A DNA stretch of 64,000 bases from Lelliottia wanjuensis. GTDB taxonomy: Bacteria > Pseudomonadota > Gammaproteobacteria > Enterobacterales > Enterobacteriaceae. The translations under genes were made by a program, and so were the position numbers. Shown here piece after piece: positions 17,924 through 26,729 of the stretch. Each line of letters opens with the position of its first letter. Within the stretch, counting starts at the first letter, position 1. The notes under the pieces were generated by a model that saw only the letters and a list, made by a program, of their open reading frames with translations, ran no database searches and was not told where the DNA came from. The DNA lies in the NCBI RefSeq assembly GCF_030238365.1, contig NZ_JASSOT010000001.1, positions 410,279 to 474,278 of the forward strand, read 5' to 3'.

Positions 17924-19954
17924 CTACTCGCTCAACCCACGATTCTTCAACATCGGCTCGATCAACGGATCGTGCCCTCGCCAATCGCGGTACAAGGCTT
18001 CCAGATCGCTGCTGTTTCCGCGCGACAAAATCGCCTCACGGAATCTCTGCCCGTTTTCACGCGTTAACCCGCCCTGCTCGACAAACCACTGATAGCCGTC
18101 GTCGGCCAGCATCTGCGTCCACAGATAGGCGTAGTACCCCGCCGCATAGCCGCCGCCGAAAATGTGCGCGAAATAGCTGCTGCGATAGCGTGGTGGTACG
18201 GCAGGCAGGTCCAGCCCCTCTTTTTTCAGCGCCGCGGATTCAAACGTATCAACATCCGCAACATTTTCCTGCGCCCCAATGCCGTGCCAGTTCATGTCCA
18301 GCAGCGCGGCGCTCAGCAGCTCCGTCATGTCGTAACCTTTGTTGAACTGCGTCGCGCTGAGCATTTTCTCGCGCAGGGCATCCGGCATCGGCTCGCCGGT
18401 CTGATAGTGACGGGCATAGTGGGCGAACACCTGCGGATGGCTGGCCCAGTGCTCGTTAATTTGCGACGGGAATTCCACAAAATCGCGCGGCGTGTTGGTC
18501 CCGGAAAGCGTGGCGAAGCGCTGATCGGCAAACAGACCGTGCAGCGTATGGCCGAACTCGTGGAACAGGGTGATCACATCATCCCAGGAGAGCAGCGCCG
18601 CCTGGCCCGCGGCGGGTTTCTGGTAGTTGCAGACGTTGTAGATCACCGGACGCGCGGTGAATTCGTGAGATTGCTCGACGAAATTCCCCATCCACGCCCC
18701 GCCGCCTTTGGAATCCCGCGCGAAGAAATCACCGTAGAACAGCGCCATGCCTTCCCCGGTGTGGTCGAAGATCTCCCAGACGCGCACGTCCGGGTGGTAA
18801 ACCGGAATATCGAAACGCTCGACAAAGCGAATGCCGAACAGCTGGCTGGCTGCCCAGAACACACCGTCGCGCAGAGTGGTGTCCAGCGCAAAATAGGGTT
18901 TGATCTGCGACTCATCGAGAGCGTATTTCTCCAGACGCACGCGCTCGGCGTAGTACGCCCAGTCCCAGGCCTGAACGCTGAAGCCTCCCTCAATGACTTT
19001 CTGGATATCCGCCTGTTCGCGCTCGGCACGCGCCCTTGCGGCCGGAACAATTCCGCGCATAAATTTCAGCGCCGCATCAGGCGTTTTCGCCATTTGATCG
19101 GCGGTGCTCCAGCTGGCGTAGCTGTCGAACCCCAGCAGCTCTGCGCGGCGGGCGCGCAGTTGTGCCAGCCTGATCACGATTTCGCGAGTGTCGTTTTCGT
19201 CGCCCTTTTGGGTGCGAATCCAGCCTGCTTTGAACAAATTTTCCCGCGTCTGACGATCGTTAAGCGCCGCCAGCGCCGGTTGTTGCGTGGTATTGAGCAA
19301 CGGAATCAACCAGCGATCGGCCAGCCCTTTTTCAGCGGCGGCACGCGCGGCAGTCGCAATTTCATCCTCGCTTAGGCCGTCAAGCTGATGAACATGATCC
19401 ACCACCAGACCGCCCGCTTTGTCGGCGGCCAGCAGCCGCTGGTTGAACTGGCTGGTGAGCGACGCCGCTTCGGTGTTTAGCGCTTTGAGCTCCGCTTTTT
19501 GTTCATCGGTGAGCTGTGCGCCCGCCAGAATAAAGCGCTGGTGGAGCTCTTCCACCAGCCTGCGCGACTCTGCATCCAGAGAATCGCGCCCTTCCCATAC
19601 CGACTCCACGCGGGCAAACAGCGTGTTATTGAGCCAGATATCGTTGGACAGCCCCGCCAGCTCGGTGGAGAACGCTTCGTCGAGCTCCTGTAAATAGTCG
19701 TTGGTATGCGCCGAGGTCATGGCGAAAAACACGCTGCTGACGCGGGAAAGCATCGCGCCGCTTTTTTCCAGCGCCAGAATGGTATTGGCGAAATCGGGTG
19801 AGGCGGCGTTGGCAATAATGGCATCAATTTCTGCGCGCTTCTGGCGCATCGCCTCGTCAAACGCCGGGCGGTAGTGGCTCTCTTCGATGAGATCGAATCG
19901 AGGCGCCTGATAAGGCAATACGCTCACTTCAAAAAACGGATTGGAAAACGACAT
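17924..19954 (-). CDS. dcp: Peptidyl-dipeptidase Dcp (M3 zinc peptidase)
   Basis: This zinc metallopeptidase removes dipeptides from peptide C-termini. It is 676 residues (E. coli Dcp is about 681), with zinc motif HEFGH at residues 465-469 and the family block GGYAAGYYAYLW near 600. The ATG at 19954 begins MSFSNPFFEVS; the open frame to 20086 has no conserved upstream residues. It is divergent from ydfG, as in E. coli. Confidence 0.94.
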   Translation of the reverse strand: MSFSNPFFEVSVLPYQAPRFDLIEESHYRPAFDEAMRQKRAEIDAIIANAASPDFANTILALEKSGAMLSRVSSVFFAMTSAHTNDYLQELDEAFSTELAGLSNDIWLNNTLFARVESVWEGRDSLDAESRRLVEELHQRFILAGAQLTDEQKAELKALNTEAASLTSQFNQRLLAADKAGGLVVDHVHQLDGLSEDEIATAARAAAEKGLADRWLIPLLNTTQQPALAALNDRQTRENLFKAGWIRTQKGDENDTREIVIRLAQLRARRAELLGFDSYASWSTADQMAKTPDAALKFMRGIVPAARARAEREQADIQKVIEGGFSVQAWDWAYYAERVRLEKYALDESQIKPYFALDTTLRDGVFWAASQLFGIRFVERFDIPVYHPDVRVWEIFDHTGEGMALFYGDFFARDSKGGGAWMGNFVEQSHEFTARPVIYNVCNYQKPAAGQAALLSWDDVITLFHEFGHTLHGLFADQRFATLSGTNTPRDFVEFPSQINEHWASHPQVFAHYARHYQTGEPMPDALREKMLSATQFNKGYDMTELLSAALLDMNWHGIGAQENVADVDTFESAALKKEGLDLPAVPPRYRSSYFAHIFGGGYAAGYYAYLWTQMLADDGYQWFVEQGGLTRENGQRFREAILSRGNSSDLEALYRDWRGHDPLIEPMLKNRGLSE

Positions 19955-20109
19955 CGTTGACTCCTGGGCACACAATAATCCACCCAGAGTAGGACAGGCC
20001 GCGGCGGGCTGCAATGCTTCGCATACGTCAGGTAACAAAAGTCGTCTTAACGCACTCCCCACCAGCATGCTATGGTTACACAACACAAAAAGCGTTGAGG
20101 AACAGTGAG

Positions 20110-20856
20110 ATGATCGTATTAGTTACCGGGGCAACGGCGGGTTTTGGTGAAAGCATCACGCGTCGCTTCGTCGCCAACGGACACAAAGTGATTGCAACGG
20201 GCCGTCGTCAGGAGCGTTTGCAGGAGCTGAAAGATGAGCTCGGCGACAGCATTTTGACCGCACAGCTTGACGTGCGTAATCGTGCGGCCATTGAAGAGAT
20301 GCTCGCCAACCTGCCCGCAGAGTGGCGCGCCATTGATATTCTGGTGAACAACGCCGGGCTGGCGCTGGGTCTGGAGCCTGCGCACAAAGCCAGCGTGGAA
20401 GACTGGGAAAACATGATCGACACCAACAACAAAGGTCTGGTGTACATGACCCGCGCGGTGCTGCCGGGCATGGTTGAACGTAATCGTGGGCATGTGATCA
20501 ACATCGGTTCGACCGCAGGAAGCTGGCCTTATGCGGGCGGGAACGTGTACGGGGCGACCAAAGCCTTTGTGCGTCAGTTCAGCCTGAATCTGCGCACCGA
20601 CCTGCACGGCACGGCGATCCGCGTGACGGATATCGAGCCGGGTCTGGTGGGCGGGACCGAGTTCTCCAACGTGCGTTTCAAAGGTGACGATGCGAAAGCA
20701 GGCAAAACCTATGAAAACACCGAGGCCCTGACGCCGGAAGATGTGGCCGAAACCGTCTGGTGGGTCGCGACGCTGCCAAAACGCGTCAACATCAACACCG
20801 TGGAAATGATGCCTGTCAGCCAGAGCTTTGCCGGTTTAAGCGTGCATCGCGGCTGA
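20110..20856 (+). CDS. ydfG: NADP-dependent 3-hydroxy acid / malonic semialdehyde dehydrogenase
   Basis: This 248-residue short-chain dehydrogenase has cofactor motif TGATAGFG at residues 6-13 and catalytic Ser, Tyr and Lys (GSTAGSWPYAGGNVYGATK). E. coli YdfG oxidises L-allo-threonine and reduces malonic semialdehyde in uracil breakdown. The start at 20110 (MIVLVTG) is preceded by GAGG; the longer frame from 20014 is not conserved. The dcp/ydfG/rspR order is as in E. coli. Confidence 0.95.
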   Translation: MIVLVTGATAGFGESITRRFVANGHKVIATGRRQERLQELKDELGDSILTAQLDVRNRAAIEEMLANLPAEWRAIDILVNNAGLALGLEPAHKASVEDWENMIDTNNKGLVYMTRAVLPGMVERNRGHVINIGSTAGSWPYAGGNVYGATKAFVRQFSLNLRTDLHGTAIRVTDIEPGLVGGTEFSNVRFKGDDAKAGKTYENTEALTPEDVAETVWWVATLPKRVNINTVEMMPVSQSFAGLSVHRG

Positions 20857-20947
20857 TCCTTCCCTGCCCGGCCTGCGGGTCGGGTATGGGATGCCCTGCA
20901 AAAGAATGGTAGTATTAGAGCGTTAACTCTTTGAGAAACCACATCCC

Positions 20948-21634
20948 ATGGCCGCCGAATCGCAACTGAACCCTACCCAGCCTGTTAATCAGCAAATTTA
21001 TCGCATTTTACGGCGTGATATCGTTCATTGCCTGATCCCGCCGGGCACCCCGCTCTCTGAAAAAGAGGTTTCGGTTCGCTTCGACGTATCGCGTCAGCCG
21101 GTTCGTGAAGCCTTTATCAAACTGGCCGAAAACGGTCTGATTCAGATCCGCCCCCAGCGCGGCAGCTACGTGAATAAAATTTCCCTCTCGCAGGTGCGCA
21201 ACGGCTGTTTCGTCCGTCAGGCGATCGAGTGCGCGGTGGTGCGCCGGGCGGCATCGCTGGTTGACGATCATCAGTGCTACCTGCTGGAACAGAATCTCCA
21301 CCAGCAGCGGATTGCGATTGAACGTAAGCAGCTGAATGACTTTTTCCAGCTCGACGACGAATTCCATCAGAAGCTGGCGCAAATTGCCGACTGTCAGCTG
21401 GCGTGGGACACCATTGAAAATATTAAAGCGACGATGGACCGCGTTCGCTATATGAGCCTCGATCACGTCTCGCCGCCGGAAATGCTGCTGCGTCAACACC
21501 ACGATATATTCGCCGCGCTGGAAAAGCGCGACGGTGACGCAGTCGTTAAAGCGATGACCGTGCATTTGCAGGAAATTGGTGAGTCGGTGCAGCTTATTCG
21601 CCAGGAAAATAGTGACTGGTTTTCGGAAGATTAA
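20948..21634 (+). CDS. rspR: GntR-family (FCD) regulator RspR
   Basis: This 228-residue GntR regulator has an N-terminal winged helix (residues 10-80, including [20 protein letters not shown]) and a C-terminal all-helical FCD ligand domain. It corresponds to E. coli YdfH/RspR, which represses rspAB. Here the likely targets are the rspA operon and ydfI further along, where a shared 12-base motif was found (24192 and 29303). Confidence 0.92.
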   Translation: MAAESQLNPTQPVNQQIYRILRRDIVHCLIPPGTPLSEKEVSVRFDVSRQPVREAFIKLAENGLIQIRPQRGSYVNKISLSQVRNGCFVRQAIECAVVRRAASLVDDHQCYLLEQNLHQQRIAIERKQLNDFFQLDDEFHQKLAQIADCQLAWDTIENIKATMDRVRYMSLDHVSPPEMLLRQHHDIFAALEKRDGDAVVKAMTVHLQEIGESVQLIRQENSDWFSED

Positions 21635-21640
21635 TCATGA

Positions 21641-21669
21641 CCGCACCCCGACTGTATTCCGGGATGCGG
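21641..21669. terminator. Hairpin between converging rspR and uspG-like genes
   Basis: CCGCA/TGCGG and CCCG/CGGG arms form an interrupted stem with an 8-base loop in a 43-base gap between converging genes. There is no strong T run, so terminator function is an inference. Confidence 0.45.
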
Positions 21670-21677
21670 CGTAAGAA

Positions 21678-22109
21678 TTAACGCACGACTAAGACCGGTA
21701 TTTTGGCGTAGCGGATAACAGATTCCGCATTAGAGCCGAGTAAGTGGCTGGATATTCCCGGCGTCTTTGAGCCGATCACAATCACCTCATAATCCTCTTT
21801 ATTACTGATACTGATAATCTCATCGCGGACATTACCGAAGCGCACTTCGGTGCGAATATTCTCCGGCGCGATATCAAATAACCGTTTTAATTCATTCATC
21901 TTTTTCTCTGACTCAGCGATCATATAGGCCTCAAACTTTTTGATGTCAGAGTTGAAGCCGCGCAGCAACGAACGGCTGCTGAGCGGCAGGATATTCAGCA
22001 AGGTGATGGTGGCGTTATCCGCCTTCGCGAGGAACTCGGCGTGGCGCACTGCTTTATCGCTGAGGTTCATTTCAAATACATCAACAGGCATTAATATTTT
22101 CTTGTACAT
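21678..22109 (-). CDS. Universal stress protein, UspG-like
   Basis: This 143-residue single-domain UspA-fold protein looks closest to UspG (start MYKKILMPVDVFEMNLSDKAVRHAEFLA). The nucleotide loop G-x-GS is present as GSKTPGISSHLLGSNAESVI near the C-terminus. The start at 22109 has an AAGGAAGG ribosome site; the frame reaching 22127 adds six residues without support. UspG-type proteins bind and hydrolyse nucleotides under stress. No uspG is known at this place in E. coli, so it may be a paralogue. Confidence 0.85.
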   Translation of the reverse strand: MYKKILMPVDVFEMNLSDKAVRHAEFLAKADNATITLLNILPLSSRSLLRGFNSDIKKFEAYMIAESEKKMNELKRLFDIAPENIRTEVRFGNVRDEIISISNKEDYEVIVIGSKTPGISSHLLGSNAESVIRYAKIPVLVVR

Positions 22110-22289
22110 AAGCCCTTCCTTATCCAAATAAAATAATTACTTATCTGACTTAAGAGTGACATGGCTATTTGAAACAAAGGCTAAACCGTTCACTGGCGGA
22201 ACTATCAATAAACGAAAACAATTGTCCGTTTTGTCAATTTGCGTCGGCGCGGGTCAGCGCGGATAAAATGCAGACAAAAAAGTGTGAGC

Positions 22290-22303
22290 TTGATCAAAAA
22301 CAA
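22290..22303 (+). promoter_or_regulatory. Candidate FNR box upstream of ydfZ
   Basis: TTGAT-CAAA-AACAA differs from the FNR consensus TTGAT-N4-ATCAA by one base. It lies about 90 bases before ydfZ, whose E. coli counterpart is induced by FNR without oxygen. Nothing else recognisable is seen in the 22110-22393 gap. Confidence 0.55.
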
Positions 22304-22393
22304 AAAAATGTTGTCGCAAGAGGCGTATTTATATTCTCCCGTCAGCGGCTGCAAAAAGAGAGCCGTGATGTGTAGAGAAGAGGAGAAATAACC

Positions 22394-22597
22394 ATGATGA
22401 CTTACGATCGCAACCGCAACGCTATTACCACCGGCAGCCGAGTGATGATTAACGGCACCGGCCACACCGGAATTATCCGCGCTATCCATGCCGAAGGTCT
22501 GGATGCCGCGCAGGTTCGCCGCAGCAAAACGGTTGAAGTGGAAGGTTGTGAAGGCAAGTTCGAACCGATTGAACTGATTCGTCTTGGCATGCACTGA
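22394..22597 (+). CDS. ydfZ: YdfZ family protein (putative selenium-binding)
   Basis: This 67-residue protein is collinear with E. coli YdfZ, reported to carry labile selenium. A single cysteine lies in [19 protein letters not shown]. It is preceded by AGAGGAG and a candidate FNR box. It converges on ydfI across a perfect hairpin. Confidence 0.93.
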   Translation: MMTYDRNRNAITTGSRVMINGTGHTGIIRAIHAEGLDAAQVRRSKTVEVEGCEGKFEPIELIRLGMH

Positions 22598-22608
22598 GTG
22601 TGCAATGA

Positions 22609-22632
22609 CATGCCGCCGCACGCGGCGGCATG
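22609..22632. terminator. Bidirectional hairpin between ydfZ and ydfI
   Basis: Perfect 10-base arms CATGCCGCCG (22609-22618) and CGGCGGCATG (22623-22632) with a 4-base loop lie between converging genes. There is no long T run on either side. Confidence 0.6.
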
Positions 22633-22640
22633 ATAAGAGA

Positions 22641-24104
22641 TTACTTCTGAGAAAGTACCTGCGCCACGGTCGCCTTCGCGCCCTGCTCCAGCAACATCTT
22701 GTACGCGCTCATGACCGCATCCACAAAGCGGGCTTCCAGCGGCAGTTCATTGCCGAAAATCGCCTCGATACCTAACAGCGCTTTCACGCGGCTTTCGCCC
22801 TCTGCGCTACCGTTAACCGCCGCCTGAATGGTGGTCAGCAGCGGATCGCAAACTTCAATCGCGTTTCCGCTTTCATCCACACCGCCGACATAACGCATCC
22901 AGCCTGCTACGCCCAGCGCCAGCAGCGGGAAACTGTGCTGATGCGCCAGATGCCAGCGCACAGAATCGAGCATACGTTGCGGTAACTTCTGGCTGCCGTC
23001 CATCGCGATTTGCCAGGTGCGATGACGCAGCGCCGGATTGCTGTAGCGCTCGATAAGCAAATCAGCGTAACGGGCCAGATCAACACCCTTCACTTTCAGG
23101 GTTGGCGCCTGTTCGTTCAGCATTAACGCATGCGCGGCATGACGATAATTCTCGTCTTCCATACAGTCGTTGATGTGCTGATAGCCCGCCAGGTAGCCGA
23201 GATAGGCGAGGAAAGAGTGGCTGCCGTTGAGCATGCGCAGTTTCATCTCTTCGAACGGGATCACGTCTGCCACCAGCTCAGCACCCGCTTTTTCCCACTC
23301 AGGACGCCCGGCGACAAAGTTGTCTTCCACCACCCACTGGCGGAAGGGTTCGCAGGCTACGCCAGCCGGGTCGCGCACGCCGGTAATGTGTTCGATTTTA
23401 TCCAGCGTTTCGGCGGTAACAGCAGGAACAATACGATCCACCATCGTCGACGGGAACGTTACGTTCGCTTCGATCCAGTCTGCCAGTTCAGCGTTGACGG
23501 CGCGGGCATAGGCGCAGGTGACGTTACACATCACATGGCCGTTCTCCGGCATGTTGTCGCAGGACATCACGCTGAACGCCGGTAAACCTGCCGCTTTGCG
23601 GCGTGCCAGGGCTTCAACCACGACGCCGGGCGCAGATTTTGGCTGATGCGGGTTTTGCAGATCGGCGGCGATCAGCGGGTGATCGAGCATCAGCTGGCCG
23701 GTCGCCGGGGCGTGGCAGTAGCCTTTTTCGGTAATGGTGAGCGAGACAATCGCCACCTGCGGCTCGCACATAGCGGCCAGCACGCTTTCCAGACCATCCA
23801 CCTGCGCGTGAAGCGCCTTTTTCACGACGCCGACCACGCGTGCGGTCCAGGCGTCGGCAGACATTTCTGCCACGGTATAGAGGTTATCCTGGGCCTTAAG
23901 ATCGGCAATCTGCTGCTCGCCGCCAATCAGGTTCACTTCGGTGTAGCCCCAGTCGCTGCCGTGTTCAGCCGCGAGGATATCGGTATAAACCGCCTGATGG
24001 GCACGGTGGAATGCGCCAAAACCAAGGTGCACGATGCGAGGCACCAGGTTGTTACGGTCGTAGGCAGGAAGTGACGCTTTGGCATTCAACAATTTATTAT
24101 TCAT
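22641..24104 (-). CDS. ydfI: Mannitol-dehydrogenase-family oxidoreductase YdfI (D-mannonate oxidoreductase-like)
   Basis: This 487-residue polyol-specific long-chain dehydrogenase resembles UxuB, which interconverts D-fructuronate and D-mannonate with NAD(H). The nucleotide fold [12 protein letters not shown] is at residues 24-35 and the catalytic-region block [16 protein letters not shown] near 275. Start choice is uncertain: ATG 24104 fits E. coli, ATG 24116 adds four residues, and neither has a Shine-Dalgarno sequence (both are preceded by CTCCTC). It is last in the rspA-MFS-rspB-ydfJ-ydfI row, 142 bases after ydfJ, with a possible own promoter. Confidence 0.88.
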   Translation of the reverse strand: MNNKLLNAKASLPAYDRNNLVPRIVHLGFGAFHRAHQAVYTDILAAEHGSDWGYTEVNLIGGEQQIADLKAQDNLYTVAEMSADAWTARVVGVVKKALHAQVDGLESVLAAMCEPQVAIVSLTITEKGYCHAPATGQLMLDHPLIAADLQNPHQPKSAPGVVVEALARRKAAGLPAFSVMSCDNMPENGHVMCNVTCAYARAVNAELADWIEANVTFPSTMVDRIVPAVTAETLDKIEHITGVRDPAGVACEPFRQWVVEDNFVAGRPEWEKAGAELVADVIPFEEMKLRMLNGSHSFLAYLGYLAGYQHINDCMEDENYRHAAHALMLNEQAPTLKVKGVDLARYADLLIERYSNPALRHRTWQIAMDGSQKLPQRMLDSVRWHLAHQHSFPLLALGVAGWMRYVGGVDESGNAIEVCDPLLTTIQAAVNGSAEGESRVKALLGIEAIFGNELPLEARFVDAVMSAYKMLLEQGAKATVAQVLSQK

Positions 24105-24191
24105 GAGGAGGCTCATTTTAGTGAGGAGTCGTCGAATCTGAGGAGGTAGACCATCTCACGCAATTGGTATGACATCTTTGATTTCCATCAA

Positions 24192-24203
24192 CTACCATAC
24201 AAG
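24192..24203. promoter_or_regulatory. Candidate RspR operator upstream of ydfI
   Basis: CTACCATACAAG lies between ydfJ and ydfI. The identical 12 bases occur upstream of rspA (29303-29314), in the other promoter region of the same gene set. RspR is the obvious candidate binder, but this is inferred from the shared motif only. Confidence 0.5.
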
Positions 24204-24246
24204 AAGAGAAGAAAAGGCGGGATCGACCTTCCCGCCCTCCTCACAC

Positions 24247-25617
24247 TTACAGATTCACCCTGTGGCCCAGAGGCACCTCGGAAACCGCTTTTTCGGCGGC
24301 GTCTTCTGCGAGGCTCAGATCGCGGTCGCGCACTTCCGGCATCAGCACGGCTGACACCAGACCAATGACGGAATAGACCACCATCATCGCCACAATCGGC
24401 CACCAGGATCCGGTCATGTTACAGAAAATCCCCGCCAGCACCGGGCCGAAACCGACCGCCACCAGACCGCCGGCCTCTTTCGAAATCGCCATACGGGTAA
24501 AGCGATTGCGCGAGCCAAACATCTCCGCCATGGTGATGTTTTCCAGCGCGAACAGCCCCAGCACCGCAAAGTTATGGATAACGATGATCGACAGCATGAT
24601 CACCCCCGGACTGTAGCTTTTATCGACGATAATCGACAGCATCGGGTACGCCAGGATAATGGCGGAGATGTTGAGCAGAATGTACGGCAAACGGCGCCCG
24701 ACTTTATCCGACAGCCAGCCCAGCAGCGGGATGGAGATAAACCCGAGAATGGAGCTGATCATCAGCGCGTCGGTCGGGATGCTTTTATTAAACAGCAGCG
24801 TCTGCACCAGATAGCCCGCCAGGAAGGTCTGGATCAGACCCGAGTTTCCCGCCTGACCAAAACGCAGCCCCGTCGCCAGCCAGAAGGATTTGCTTTTGAA
24901 CATCGCGCCAAGGGAGGTTTCTTCCGCCGTCACCACCGGGCTGCTTTCGTCGTTCACCTTCTCAAACACCGGACTCTCTTTGAGGTTCATTCGCAGCCAG
25001 ATGGCGAAGATCATCACCACCACGCTTGCGAGGAACGGCACGCGCCAGCCCCAGGCCACCAGCTCTTCGCGGTCAAGAGCAAAGAACATCACCGCCCAGA
25101 TCGCCGTGGCGCTCAGGGTGCCGCAGTTGGTGCCCATCGCCACCAGGGACGAAATAATGCCGCGTTTGCCCTTCGGCGCGTACTCCGCCAGCATGGTTCC
25201 CGCGCCGGAAATCTCGGCTCCCGCGCCCAGCCCCTGGATAATACGCAGCGTCACCAGCAGCACCGGGGCAAAAATCCCGATCTGTGCGTAGGTCGGCAGG
25301 ACGCCAATCAGCGTGGTGCAGATCCCCATCATGGTGATGGTGATAAACAGCACCTTTTTACGCCCGATGCGGTCGCCCATTTTGCCGAAGATAAAGGCCC
25401 CGACGATGCGCGCAATATAGCCCGCGCCGTAAGTCCCCATCGCCAGAATCAACGCCATCGCGGCGGACTGCTCCGGGAAGAAGATCTCGTGAAAGACCAG
25501 CGCCGCACCCAGCGAATAGAGCTGGAAATCCATGAATTCCAGCGCGGTGCCGAGCCAGCCGGACACCGCGGCTTTCACCAGATCCGACGTCGTTCTTTGA
25601 GGTTGTGTCTGAGTCAT
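24247..25617 (-). CDS. ydfJ: MFS metabolite:H+ symporter YdfJ (intact)
   Basis: This 456-residue, 12-helix major facilitator of the metabolite:H+ symporter type has sugar-porter loops DRIGRKKV and DKVGRRLP. In E. coli K-12 ydfJ is a pseudogene broken by the Qin prophage; here it is full length beside rspB. Start ATG 25617 (MTQTQPQ) agrees with the E. coli N-terminus; the frame to 25704 overlaps rspB and is rejected. Context suggests uptake of a sugar acid used by RspA, RspB and YdfI. Confidence 0.9.
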   Translation of the reverse strand: MTQTQPQRTTSDLVKAAVSGWLGTALEFMDFQLYSLGAALVFHEIFFPEQSAAMALILAMGTYGAGYIARIVGAFIFGKMGDRIGRKKVLFITITMMGICTTLIGVLPTYAQIGIFAPVLLVTLRIIQGLGAGAEISGAGTMLAEYAPKGKRGIISSLVAMGTNCGTLSATAIWAVMFFALDREELVAWGWRVPFLASVVVMIFAIWLRMNLKESPVFEKVNDESSPVVTAEETSLGAMFKSKSFWLATGLRFGQAGNSGLIQTFLAGYLVQTLLFNKSIPTDALMISSILGFISIPLLGWLSDKVGRRLPYILLNISAIILAYPMLSIIVDKSYSPGVIMLSIIVIHNFAVLGLFALENITMAEMFGSRNRFTRMAISKEAGGLVAVGFGPVLAGIFCNMTGSWWPIVAMMVVYSVIGLVSAVLMPEVRDRDLSLAEDAAEKAVSEVPLGHRVNL

Positions 25618-25670
25618 AATGGCTATCTCTGAATGTAGGTAAGATGCGTACCACTTAGCCGCGTTTGTTG

Positions 25671-26690
25671 TTATTGGCCGAACGTGAGCAAGACCTTGCA
25701 GCACTGCCGCTGGTCTTTCTCAAACAGTTCGATGGCGTCGGTGACGTGGTGATAGTCAAAAGAATGAGTGATCAGTTTATCCGGGTCGATCAGCCCCTTT
25801 TCCAGCCAGTCGATGACCACCGGGAATTTGTTGGCGTTGAGGCGCGAGGAGAATATCGACAGCTCTTTGCCGGTGATCCCCTGCTGCGCGACCTGACTCG
25901 GTTCGCTGGAGAAGCCCATCAGCACGATGCGCCCGCCCGGCGACGCGAGGGTAATCGCCTCCTGGAGGATCGTCGGATGACAGGCGGCATCAACGATCAA
26001 AGTCGGTTTAATCCCCTTCTCCTCCAGCGCCGCCTGCAGCGACTGCTCTGCGTTGTTGAACGTCCAGTCCGCGCCGCTGCGTTTCGCCATCTCCAGCCGC
26101 TCGTCAATCCGGTCGACCACGATCACCTGCTTCACCTTGTTGACACCTTTCAGCGCCTGAACGGTGACGAGGCCCATCGGACCGGCACCGTAGATCAGCG
26201 CGATATCCTGGTCCGTCGGCTGCGCGTGTCCGGTGACGTTAGCCGCAATGGTGAAGGGCTCCACCATCACCGCGTGGCGGTCGGGAATCGCATCCGGGAT
26301 CGTCCACGCATTTTTTGCCGGAACGACGGCGTATTCGCTGAACCCGCCGTCACGATGCACGCCCAGCACCATCAGCGAGGTGCAGACGTTGGGTTTGCCG
26401 ACCGAGCACGGCCAGCAGTGTCCGCAGCTGATCACCGGATCGACGGAGACGCGCTGCCCCAGACGCCCGGCCTCCACGCCTTCACCGGGGGCGTCAATCA
26501 CGCCGAAGAACTCATGCCCGATGACGCGCGGATATTTGGCGAACGGGTTATGGCCGCGATAGATATGGCTGTCGGAACCGCAGATCCCGGCGAGGCTGAT
26601 TTTGACCCGCACTTCCCCTGCGGCGGGTGCAGGCAGCGGGCGTTCTTCAATCAGCAGCGCGTTCGGTTTTTGAATCACAATACTTTTCAT
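25671..26690 (-). CDS. rspB: Zinc-dependent alcohol dehydrogenase RspB (L-gulonate 5-dehydrogenase-like)
   Basis: This 339-residue medium-chain dehydrogenase has catalytic zinc motif GHEFFG near residue 60, four structural-zinc cysteines in CGHCWPCSVGKPNVC, and NAD motif GAGPMG near 170. RspB relatives oxidise L-gulonate to D-fructuronate, which YdfI/UxuB-type enzymes reduce to D-mannonate. In E. coli it follows rspA directly; here an MFS gene lies between. Confidence 0.92.
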   Translation of the reverse strand: MKSIVIQKPNALLIEERPLPAPAAGEVRVKISLAGICGSDSHIYRGHNPFAKYPRVIGHEFFGVIDAPGEGVEAGRLGQRVSVDPVISCGHCWPCSVGKPNVCTSLMVLGVHRDGGFSEYAVVPAKNAWTIPDAIPDRHAVMVEPFTIAANVTGHAQPTDQDIALIYGAGPMGLVTVQALKGVNKVKQVIVVDRIDERLEMAKRSGADWTFNNAEQSLQAALEEKGIKPTLIVDAACHPTILQEAITLASPGGRIVLMGFSSEPSQVAQQGITGKELSIFSSRLNANKFPVVIDWLEKGLIDPDKLITHSFDYHHVTDAIELFEKDQRQCCKVLLTFGQ

Positions 26691-26729
26691 GGTTGCTCCT
26701 GGCGGATCTCACTCATTGTTATAGAGAAC

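Noticed and set aside
24574..25632. 352-codon plus-strand frame inside ydfJ
   Set aside because: Composition artefact; the minus strand encodes an intact 12-helix transporter.
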